Source of the DNA: Alkaliphilus oremlandii OhILAs
GTDB taxonomy: Bacteria > Bacillota > Clostridia > Peptostreptococcales > Natronincolaceae
NCBI RefSeq assembly: GCF_000018325.1
Contig: NC_009922.1
Coordinates: 3,059,559 to 3,123,558, forward strand
Direction: 5' to 3'
DNA length: 64,000 nucleotides
How positions within the stretch are numbered: position 1 is the stretch's first letter; each line of letters starts with the position of its first letter. The position numbers and the translations under genes are program-made. The notes under the pieces are model-generated. The model was not told the origin of the DNA. It was given only the letters and a program-made list of their open reading frames with translations, and ran no database searches. This document shows, piece after piece, positions 25,584 through 32,562 of this stretch.

Positions 25584-25680
25584 AAAAAAATCACCTCTTT
25601 GAGGTATTACCGCAAAAAGGTGATTTGAATTCAAACTTTTTTTCAAATGATCAATCTAGTTCAATCTTTTTGAGAAACGA
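25584..25680 (-). repeat. Composite repeat C; also hairpin terminator of glmS and candidate Tn7-like right end
   Basis: On the minus strand AATCACCTTTTTG and CAAAGAGGTGATT form a hairpin followed by seven T (25584-25626), a good terminator for glmS. Between it and glmS lie two related units with TTCAA and CTTTTT, starting at 25621 and 25648. Tn7 right ends lie about 25 bases beyond glmS and just ahead of tnsA, and this block has exactly that position. Confidence 0.65.
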
Positions 25681-25707
25681 CAATCCTCACATTTCCCAGG
25701 CAATATT

Positions 25708-27534
25708 CTACTCTACCGTAACAGATTTCGCTAAGTTCTTCGGTTTATCTACATCGCAGCCCCTCGCTACAGCGATGTAATATGCCAGTAATTGTAGTGG
25801 AATTACCGATAACACCGCTGTCAGTTCATCCATAGTTTCCGGTATATAAATCACTGTATCTGCGGATTTTTCGATTTCTTTATTTGTTTCTTTCGCCACT
25901 GCTATAACATAGGCGCCTCTTGCTTTTACTTCTTTAATATTAGAAAGCATTTTATCGTATAAGCTATCCTGTGTAGCCAAAGCTACGACAAGGGTACCTT
26001 CCTCAATTAGAGCAATGGTTCCGTGCTTCAATTCCCCTGCTGCAATAGCCTCTGAATGAATATAGGATATTTCCTTTAGCTTTAAGGACCCTTCTCTAGA
26101 AACATAATCGTCTAAACCTCTACCGATATAGAATACACTTTGGTTGTTGAACTGCTTATCAGCAAGGGATTGCAGTATATTCTTATCAAATAGGATCTTC
26201 TCTGCCTTTTCAGGTAATGCTTTTAATTCCATTAGCACTGCATCGTGTTTTTCCTTTGATAAAACACCTTTTTTAATGCCCATGTTCAATGCGATAAGAT
26301 ACATTGCGATCAGCTGGGTAACGTATGCCTTTGTAGATGCTACCGCAATTTCTGGTCCTGCCCAGGTATAGAAAACATCGTCGGCCTCTCTAGAAATTCG
26401 GCTACCTACCACATTGGTTACCGCCATGACCCGAGCGCCCTTTTCCTTGGCCTCTCTAAGAGCAGCCAAAGTATCTGCGGTCTCACCAGATTGACTAATG
26501 GAGATTACTAAAGTTTTATCGTCCACAAAAGGGTCTCTGTATCTAAATTCCGATGCAATATCCCACTCAACAGGAATCTTTGCAAACTTTTCAATGGCAT
26601 ACTTTCCGATTAACCCTGCATAGGCAGCAGTACCGCAAGCGACAATCATGATTTTGTTGATTCGTTCTAGCTCTTCTTTCGTGATCTTAATATCATCTAA
26701 AACGATTTCATTATGTTCATTCAATCGTGGAGAGATGGTATCTTTGATCGCCTTCGGTTGTTCGTGGATTTCTTTCAGCATAAAATGTTGGTATCCACCT
26801 TTTTCAGCAGACTCCACATCCCAGGTTACTTCGAAAATCTCCCGATCTACTTTTTGCCCAAACTCATTTAAAATACGAACTTGGTCTCTTTCTAAAATTG
26901 CCATTTCTCCATCCTCTAAAAAGTATACGTTCTTTGTATATTTTAATAGGGCAGGAATGTCGGAGGCTATGAAGTTTTCTCCCTTACCTACGCCGACCAC
27001 CAACGGACTATCCTTTCGAACAGCCACCAATTGATTCGGATTCTGTCTGCTGATGACACCGACTGCATAGGCGCCTTCCATTCTTCCTACTGCTTTGTGT
27101 ACTGCTTCTATTAAATCTCCTTTATAATAGTAATCTACTAAGTGGGAAATTACCTCTGTATCTGTATCCGATACAAATACCTTTCCTTCTGAAATTAACC
27201 ATTCCTTCAGCTTCATATAGTTTTCTATGATGCCATTATGGACCACTGCAATGTCTCCAGTATGGTTGGTATGGGGATGTGCATTGACATCATTTGGCTC
27301 TCCGTGGGTCGCCCATCTCGTATGGCCGATTCCTAAAGAACCTGGGATCTTCTCTTCTTTTAAATGATCCTCTAAAACACTTAATCTACCCTTGAACTTT
27401 CTTACGACAACATCGTTATTATTATAAATGGCGATACCCGCAGAGTCGTATCCTCTATATTCTAATTTTTCCAAGCCTTCTATTAAAACAGGTACGGCTT
27501 CTTTCTTTCCTATATATCCAACAATTCCACACAT
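25708..27534 (-). CDS. glmS: Glutamine-fructose-6-phosphate aminotransferase (isomerizing)
   Basis: A 608-residue cytoplasmic enzyme that makes glucosamine-6-phosphate from fructose-6-phosphate and glutamine, the first step to UDP-GlcNAc and cell wall. After Met removal, Cys1 of MCGIVGYIG is the glutaminase nucleophile; GHTRWATHG and NHTGDIAVVHNG belong to the amidotransferase domain. Two SIS domains follow (ISQSGETADTL, GRGLDDYVSREGSLKLKEI), and the C-terminus PKNLAKSVTVE is conserved and is the TnsD target in Tn7. AGGAG is 8 bases ahead of this ATG; an upstream ATG at 27582 would bury the nucleophile and is rejected. Controlled by the ribozyme at 27690-27841. Confidence 0.97.
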   Translation of the reverse strand: MCGIVGYIGKKEAVPVLIEGLEKLEYRGYDSAGIAIYNNNDVVVRKFKGRLSVLEDHLKEEKIPGSLGIGHTRWATHGEPNDVNAHPHTNHTGDIAVVHNGIIENYMKLKEWLISEGKVFVSDTDTEVISHLVDYYYKGDLIEAVHKAVGRMEGAYAVGVISRQNPNQLVAVRKDSPLVVGVGKGENFIASDIPALLKYTKNVYFLEDGEMAILERDQVRILNEFGQKVDREIFEVTWDVESAEKGGYQHFMLKEIHEQPKAIKDTISPRLNEHNEIVLDDIKITKEELERINKIMIVACGTAAYAGLIGKYAIEKFAKIPVEWDIASEFRYRDPFVDDKTLVISISQSGETADTLAALREAKEKGARVMAVTNVVGSRISREADDVFYTWAGPEIAVASTKAYVTQLIAMYLIALNMGIKKGVLSKEKHDAVLMELKALPEKAEKILFDKNILQSLADKQFNNQSVFYIGRGLDDYVSREGSLKLKEISYIHSEAIAAGELKHGTIALIEEGTLVVALATQDSLYDKMLSNIKEVKARGAYVIAVAKETNKEIEKSADTVIYIPETMDELTAVLSVIPLQLLAYYIAVARGCDVDKPKNLAKSVTVE

Positions 27535-27689
27535 TTGGCTGTCTCCTCTCATTCTTCCAAAATAAAAAATCTTCTTATTCATATCTTTTTCAAAAATTCC
27601 GTATTTATCCTAGGCTCATCCCTAAAAAAATGCAACAAAAAACTAAGCCTCTGCAAGTACCTTCAAAAAATACTTTCACAGACCTTTTC

Positions 27690-27841
27690 ACCAAGATCAT
27701 TTTGTTCCACAGATTGCTCCATGGTTTTGTAGATCCGCTATCGGTGGTGAATACACCGCAGGGCATCCGCCGAAAACTCGATGAACCCTGTCCCTCGTCA
27801 ACTTAGATCCTTTTCCCGATCGAAATCTAAGTTCTGGCGCT
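27690..27841 (-). ncRNA. glmS ribozyme (GlcN6P-activated self-cleaving riboswitch)
   Basis: The minus strand holds the conserved core: A/GCGCCAGAACT at the cleavage site (between 27841 and 27840), GTTGACGAGG, AGGGTTCATCGA and CGGCGGATGCCCTGCGG, followed by the P4 arm with CACCACCGATAGCGG. Glucosamine-6-phosphate binding triggers cleavage and mRNA decay, feeding back on GlmS. The core lies about 155-300 bases upstream of the start codon. The rest of the 552-base gap up to 28086 is leader and promoter region in which I could not fix a clear promoter. Confidence 0.93.
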
Positions 27842-28086
27842 TTTCATTAAATTTTAGATTTATTGTACAATCACCATACCTCCTTCTAAATATTATTTGA
27901 GCCTAGTATTCCTTTGAAATTATTCATTGGCATTTTCTAGGGCTCCTACTATTATATGATTTGATACCCCATTGTTGTGAACTTACAAAAATAGGTATAT
28001 ATAGATTCTATCACATATATACCCTGGGCACAATAAATAAGAGATTTCCTTATTCCATCGATTGTATTCTATTTTACTTGCAGATA

Positions 28087-28305
28087 TTATTTTTTCTGCT
28101 TTTGATTCAATTCTTCATTTCCATCAAATAGAACGGATTTTATTTTATCTTTATATTTTTTCCCCGATCGTTCCCCATATAAAATCATACTAAGATATTC
28201 TTCCGATGTACCAACCCGAGCTGCTAAGTTTTTCTGTGTCATATTTAATTGAAATAATCTTAGTTTTACTAACTCCCCAAAATCAGTTAGCTTTCTCTTT
28301 CTCAA
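28087..28305 (-). CDS. Small XRE-like DNA-binding protein
   Basis: A 72-residue protein with a helix-turn-helix of the Cro/C1 type (MTQKNLAARVGTSEEYLSMIL), as in small phage or mobile-element regulators. A TTG at 28305 lies 10 bases after GAGGGGG and begins LRKRKLTDFGELV; a longer frame from 28371 has no ribosome site. It diverges from a second XRE gene at 28476, and the shared intergenic dyad at 28416-28445 suggests a Cro/CI-like arrangement. Confidence 0.65.
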   Translation of the reverse strand: MRKRKLTDFGELVKLRLFQLNMTQKNLAARVGTSEEYLSMILYGERSGKKYKDKIKSVLFDGNEELNQKQKK

Positions 28306-28415
28306 TTTAAACAAACCCCCTCTTATATTAGAAAACTTAGCATTCTCTTTTATAAGATATTTGTGATACAATAATAAAGATTAAGAGTTAATCACAATTA
28401 AAGTTTATCTCTTTT

Positions 28416-28445
28416 ATCAGAAAATGTCAATGTATTTTCTCTGAT
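28416..28445. promoter_or_regulatory. Dyad between divergent XRE genes, probable operator
   Basis: ATCAGAAAAT and ATTTTCTCTGAT form an imperfect inverted repeat across 28416-28445, midway between the two divergent regulator genes. A typical position for an XRE repressor site. Confidence 0.5.
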
Positions 28446-28475
28446 TTAAGATATTTTGAGCAAGGAGGATTTTAA

Positions 28476-28853
28476 ATGGATACAATAGGGAAAAGAATTC
28501 GAGCTGCTAGAAAGGCGAACAATTTAACCTTAATTGATATAAAAAACATTACTGGGCTATCTACTGGTAACCTTAGTGAGCTGGAAAACGATAAGTTTCT
28601 ACCATCTGCCAATGCACTTATTCAATTTAAGAAATTATTTAATGTATCAATCGATTGGATCTTAACTGGAGAAGAGCCGAATTACGCTACAAATCCACAA
28701 GCCTTTAATGAAATGAAGGAAGCTTATATCATTAGCGAGTATACAGAAGATGAAATAAAAATGATTGAATCCTACAGAAAACTGGATTATGAAAGTAAAC
28801 AGAACCTTAAGGGGTACTTAGCCGTCGTTCTTTCTACCATAGACAACAGGTAA
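28476..28853 (+). CDS. XRE-family transcriptional regulator
   Basis: A 125-residue regulator. Residues 5-60 form a helix-turn-helix (IGKRIRAARKANNLTLIDIKNITGLSTGNLSELEN), followed by a C-terminal extension (EDEIKMIESYRKLDYESKQNLKGYLAVVL) of the type seen in phage-like repressors of Clostridia. AAGGAGG lies 7 bases before the ATG. It is divergent from a smaller XRE gene with an operator-like dyad between them. No peptidase or other phage genes are present, so any prophage it came from is gone or it has been recruited. Confidence 0.82.
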   Translation: MDTIGKRIRAARKANNLTLIDIKNITGLSTGNLSELENDKFLPSANALIQFKKLFNVSIDWILTGEEPNYATNPQAFNEMKEAYIISEYTEDEIKMIESYRKLDYESKQNLKGYLAVVLSTIDNR

Positions 28854-28927
28854 TTTTTTTATAACCCAATGATTAAGAATTAATCATTTAAAAACGCTAT
28901 GGCTTTTTATACATTTTTTCCAATAAA

Positions 28928-28980
28928 TAAAGGCAGGAGATCCTCCATAAATATAATAGCGCCTCCTGCTTCTTTTAGAT
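28928..28980 (-). terminator. Terminator of the LapA-like gene
   Basis: On the minus strand GCAGGAG and CTCCTGC form the stem base around a longer loop, followed by a T-rich tail. It separates the convergent XRE and LapA-like genes. Confidence 0.55.
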
Positions 28981-28984
28981 TGTT

Positions 28985-29353
28985 TTATTTTTCAAGTTCT
29001 ATTACAGACATCTCCTCTTTAGCCTCTACTTCCTCTACCTTTTCTTCTTTCACCGCTACAGTTGTTTCTTCTAATTTCATCTGAAGCATATTTTTTTCTT
29101 CCGTAAGCTTCGTGATCTCTTTTGTCAATTGCTTGATCTTCATTCCTTGCCTTATTTGCTTAATCAGCCCGAGGAATACTACGATGATTGCCCCTAATAT
29201 GGCGGACCCCAATATGACAATGGCCTGTGATATATTAAATTCGTAAAGTAGGAATCGAATACTCACACTGTCTGCATTCTGAATCGCAAAAGCGGCAACT
29301 AAAGCTGAAAATAGTAATGATATAATGAATCTTACTTCCATATTAATTTTCAT
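28985..29353 (-). CDS. LapA/DUF1049-type membrane protein
   Basis: A 122-residue protein with two membrane helices (FIISLLFSALVAAFAIQNADSV and IVILGSAILGAIIVVFLGLI) joined by the NADSVSIRFLLYEFNISQA linker that defines the LapA domain. A cytoplasmic coiled coil rich in Lys and Glu follows (QLTKEITKLTEEKNMLQMKLEE). In Gram-negatives LapA is linked to lipopolysaccharide assembly; the role in Firmicutes is unknown. AGAGG precedes ATG 29353 by 9 bases, so the ATG at 29362 is rejected. Confidence 0.8.
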   Translation of the reverse strand: MKINMEVRFIISLLFSALVAAFAIQNADSVSIRFLLYEFNISQAIVILGSAILGAIIVVFLGLIKQIRQGMKIKQLTKEITKLTEEKNMLQMKLEETTVAVKEEKVEEVEAKEEMSVIELEK

Positions 29354-29377
29354 AGAACCCATCCTCTTTCGTATAGT

Positions 29378-29791
29378 TTATAAAAAAATCTGATTTCTGT
29401 ACATATTAACTTGCTCTATCATGTGACCGATATTCCCCTCTCCAGCATAGATGGACATATCGAAGAAATCATGATCTAAGTCCGACCAAAATAATGCATG
29501 GACTTCCTCTACGAGCATTACTTCCTTATTCAATTTCCCCACATATACTTCTACATAACACTGCTGATAATAATATCTAAAGTCCATGAGATGCTTTAAC
29601 TGGATATCTTCTTTCGATATTCCCGTTTCCTCGTATAATTCTCTGTAGGCTGCTGCAAATCCTTCTTCTCCAGGATCGATTTTTCCTCCCACTAAATTAT
29701 ACAACCCCATATAGGGATCTTTCCTTCGCTTGCACATCAGCAGTCGATCTAAATCCTTGTTATAAACCATAATGATATTATACCCTTGCAT
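29378..29791 (-). CDS. NUDIX hydrolase
   Basis: A 137-residue hydrolase of nucleoside-diphosphate-linked substrates. The Nudix box is GGKIDPGEEGFAAAYRELYEETGI with the expected Gly, Glu and REXXEE residues. MCKRRKDPYMGLYNLVGG upstream resembles MutT/8-oxo-dGTP-type members, but the substrate cannot be predicted. GGAGG is 7 bases before the ATG at 29791. It lies 15 bases downstream of the LapA-like gene's neighbour region and 18 bases after the AEC transporter gene, so it may be in that operon. Confidence 0.85.
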   Translation of the reverse strand: MQGYNIIMVYNKDLDRLLMCKRRKDPYMGLYNLVGGKIDPGEEGFAAAYRELYEETGISKEDIQLKHLMDFRYYYQQCYVEVYVGKLNKEVMLVEEVHALFWSDLDHDFFDMSIYAGEGNIGHMIEQVNMYRNQIFL

Positions 29792-29809
29792 ATCCATTCC
29801 TCCCAAAAG

Positions 29810-30718
29810 TTATATCAATAGCGAGATCAGCGGTATTGTAGCGATGGAAACAATATGAGATATCACTGCAAACTTTGATGCGAATTCTATATTGCCACCA
29901 TGTCTTTGCGTTAAGATGACCATCATCACTGCCGACGGTAGGGATTCCATCGTTACAATGATATTTACGAGAAATGCTGGTGCACTTAGTGCTCTTAATA
30001 TAATTAAAGTGAGTATGGGCGAAACAATCAATTTAATAAAGCAGCCGTAATAGATATCTTTATCAAAAGCGATTTCTTTAAACTTCAACTTCGTAATCTT
30101 CTCTCCCAACAGGATCATCGGCAGGGGCCCTGTCAGTGACGCCAACATGGCAATGGGTTTCTCAATGACGTAAGGTACTTGTATTTTTAGTAGAAGCGCA
30201 ATTGTACCCAAGAGAATGGCTATGATGGCTGGTGTTTTTAGTATTTTTTTGAATGGAGAATCCGCCTTCTCCTTTGATAATATACCTTCTCCATAGGTCC
30301 ATAGCAAAGTATGGTATGGAATCATAAATACAGAAGCATAGAGGGCAGCTTCTTGTCCAAACACCTCCAATATTAAAGGTAGCCCCATGAACCCTAAGTT
30401 TGGAAAAATTGTTCCAAAGCGAAAGGTTTGTTTTTTTTCAGCAGGATATTTTCTAAAGGCTATTTTAGAAAGTAAAATAATGCTGGTATGTATGATCAAC
30501 GAGTATAGAATGGCCAATAGGAGCCCTCTTATGGTTTCCTTCGAATAGCGGATATTAAAAGATGAAAAAATCAGTGCCGGTAAAGCAATGCTGGTTAGTA
30601 GGTGTGTGATTCCATTGGATAGGGCATCTGTGATGATTCCCCTCTTCGTTGCTACATAACCCACAGCCATTAATATTCCTAATACAATTACTTGCTCTGT
30701 CACAAAGGATGCTTGCAT
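29810..30718 (-). CDS. AEC-family transporter (auxin efflux carrier/malate permease type)
   Basis: A 302-residue protein with about ten membrane helices. The family signature is seen in GIITDALSNGITHLLTSIALPALIFSSF near the start, GFMGLPLILEVFG in the middle and ESLPSAVMMVILTQRHGG near the end. Bacterial members move organic acids or amino acids; the substrate here is unknown. AAGGAGG lies 6 bases before the ATG. It sits between a YdeI-like gene and a NUDIX gene on the minus strand. Confidence 0.87.
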   Translation of the reverse strand: MQASFVTEQVIVLGILMAVGYVATKRGIITDALSNGITHLLTSIALPALIFSSFNIRYSKETIRGLLLAILYSLIIHTSIILLSKIAFRKYPAEKKQTFRFGTIFPNLGFMGLPLILEVFGQEAALYASVFMIPYHTLLWTYGEGILSKEKADSPFKKILKTPAIIAILLGTIALLLKIQVPYVIEKPIAMLASLTGPLPMILLGEKITKLKFKEIAFDKDIYYGCFIKLIVSPILTLIILRALSAPAFLVNIIVTMESLPSAVMMVILTQRHGGNIEFASKFAVISHIVSIATIPLISLLI

Positions 30719-30746
30719 ATAAATCCTCCTTATCCCTTCGGTTTTA

Positions 30747-31214
30747 TTATGATTGATTGATTTTGTTCCTTAACGTGACAATAGCTTCATCCAGCCTTTT
30801 TGCCCTTGTTTCCTCTTTTTTAGCACTTGTGATCTTATTTACATAGGATTTTTGATTGGTATAGGATAGCCTATTAAAAAATTCATGGACTTCCTTATCC
30901 TCTTCCAACCGTTCCATTAGATCCTGGGGGATATCAACAACCCTCGGTTCATCATCCCTTTTTAAAACAATATGAACCACATCTCCCGGCTGCTTTCCAA
31001 TGGCATCCCTTATATTTTTTGTAATTCCCAACAGATGGCAATGGTGTCCCATTTTTGCTAAGGAACCCCTATATCCATAGCCATCGAAGGTTACGGAGAC
31101 CTTCACCTGCCCTTTTACTCCAAATTCTGCTTCAACATTATAAGGGAATTCGATAAATGCGGCATCCATCCCTTCTTTCTTCTTGATTTCAGCATCAAAT
31201 TCATAAATCTTCAT
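30747..31214 (-). CDS. DUF1905 / YdeI-like protein
   Basis: A 155-residue protein. Residues 1-95 form the DUF1905 beta-barrel-like domain (DAAFIEFPYNVEAEFGVKGQVKVSVTFDGYGYRGSLAKMG), and the C-terminal part (FFNRLSYTNQKSYVNKITSAKKEETRAKRLDEAIVTL) matches the YdeI/OmpD-associated (OmdA) domain. The molecular function is not known. GGGAGG is 8 bases before the ATG. Confidence 0.85.
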   Translation of the reverse strand: MKIYEFDAEIKKKEGMDAAFIEFPYNVEAEFGVKGQVKVSVTFDGYGYRGSLAKMGHHCHLLGITKNIRDAIGKQPGDVVHIVLKRDDEPRVVDIPQDLMERLEEDKEVHEFFNRLSYTNQKSYVNKITSAKKEETRAKRLDEAIVTLRNKINQS

Positions 31215-31256
31215 CTAGAATGCCTCCCTTCTCTTTCGCTTATTTCTAAAGAACAG

Positions 31257-31580
31257 CTATTCCAATATATCTTTAGGAATTTCACCATGGGAGTAATATC
31301 GAATCTTCTTGCCTTTTTCTCTTGCATATTCAATCTCTTTCCTTGTACTATGTCCAATATAGCCATTCACATCAATAACAAAGATTTCATCGGAAATATC
31401 AATTTTTCTAAGATGTAAATTTCCAAGGAGCTCCGCTTGCTCTTCTGTTATTTCAAAGCCTTCGCTCTGCTCAAAAAAACCGAGGCTTATTACAATATTT
31501 CCTTGCAGTGTGAGAAATGCATTGGTTTGTTCAAATTGCTCCTTAAATTTTGTAGACCCGCACAATGTAATCACCTTCAT
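31257..31580 (-). CDS. Nucleoside 2-deoxyribosyltransferase-like protein
   Basis: A 107-residue small protein of the superfamily that includes DUF4406 and nucleoside deoxyribosyltransferases. The phosphate-binding start is ITLCGSTKFKEQF, and IFVIDVNGYIGHSTRKEIEYAREKGKKI carries the conserved Asp/Asn and GxST-E motif. It may bind nucleotides or hydrolyse a nucleoside bond, but no specific substrate can be given. GGGG stands 6 bases before the second ATG (31580), so the preceding ATG is probably not used. Confidence 0.75.
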   Translation of the reverse strand: MKVITLCGSTKFKEQFEQTNAFLTLQGNIVISLGFFEQSEGFEITEEQAELLGNLHLRKIDISDEIFVIDVNGYIGHSTRKEIEYAREKGKKIRYYSHGEIPKDILE

Positions 31581-31647
31581 AGGCATCCCCTTTCAAACTC
31601 CTTCATCTGTAACAAATTGTGGCACCAGTCAAAACAATAGTTTATAT

Positions 31648-32109
31648 CTATAAATCGACAGCAAGTCGAATCATATCCATGCATTCAATTCCATTCTCTA
31701 TTATTTTTTCTTTATAATGCTTTTTAAAAAAATCTCGGTCGATGCCAATAATGCGAAACCCACACTTCTGATAGAGAGCCAGTTGACCAATACTAGAGTT
31801 TCCAGTACCCACTTCTAAAACCTTTGCTTTTTCTTTTCTTGCCATATCCATTGCACTCTGCACTAAGCTCCTACCGATTCCCTTACCTTGATACTCCTCT
31901 CTAACAGCAATATTGACCAGCTCTAAAGTGAGGGGTCTCGTTCTGATTAATACGTAAATACCAACCATCACATGCCCTATGGAGGCAATGTAAATACTTC
32001 CTCTATGAATATAATCCTGGATCGTCTCCATTGAAGGGTCTGCTAGAAGAAGTAAATCATAGGGGATTGTATCCTGATCATTTAGTTTCTTTATCTTCAA
32101 ATTCTCCAT
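31648..32109 (-). CDS. GNAT-family N-acetyltransferase
   Basis: A 153-residue acetyltransferase. The acetyl-CoA loop is REEYQGKGIGRSLVQSAMDMA, followed by VLEVGTGNSSIGQLALYQKCGFRIIGI, which is typical of the family. The acceptor is unknown. GGAGGG is 6 bases before the ATG at 32109; a frame from 32133 is open but lacks a ribosome site. The 453-base gap up to 32562 is AT-rich, with a possible weak promoter (TATGAT near 32521) for the next gene, and otherwise nothing I can identify. Confidence 0.86.
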   Translation of the reverse strand: MENLKIKKLNDQDTIPYDLLLLADPSMETIQDYIHRGSIYIASIGHVMVGIYVLIRTRPLTLELVNIAVREEYQGKGIGRSLVQSAMDMARKEKAKVLEVGTGNSSIGQLALYQKCGFRIIGIDRDFFKKHYKEKIIENGIECMDMIRLAVDL

Positions 32110-32562
32110 CGGCTGCCCTCCTTCTATCTTCATTTCACTGTGTTATCAAAAAATTTGGTCGGTTATTGTTCTATTTTACTATAAAATTTATTTTTCTTCT
32201 ATTCATAATCTTAGGTTTCCTAGGTAGGATCTGTGATTAAATATAATTATATTTATTTTTACCATGCACATGCTGATATATTTTTAACGCCATTATTTTC
32301 TTTAGCTTTGGGCATTGAAGTTGAATTCATCGGTTTCTGACCAAAAAAGAATGGATTCTATAAAAAAGTAATTATTTTCTTAAGGAAAATTAATATTAAT
32401 ACTATACTTTTTTCTAATTTCTTGGTAATATAAAAATGATAATATTTATTAAATAATAGTCGAATAATTTAAGTTTGATATTTAACAAACTTAACCTTTG
32501 GATTCATCTTAAATTACGGCTATGATTTATTAAAATAGCAAATTAAATAAGGGGGATTTACT

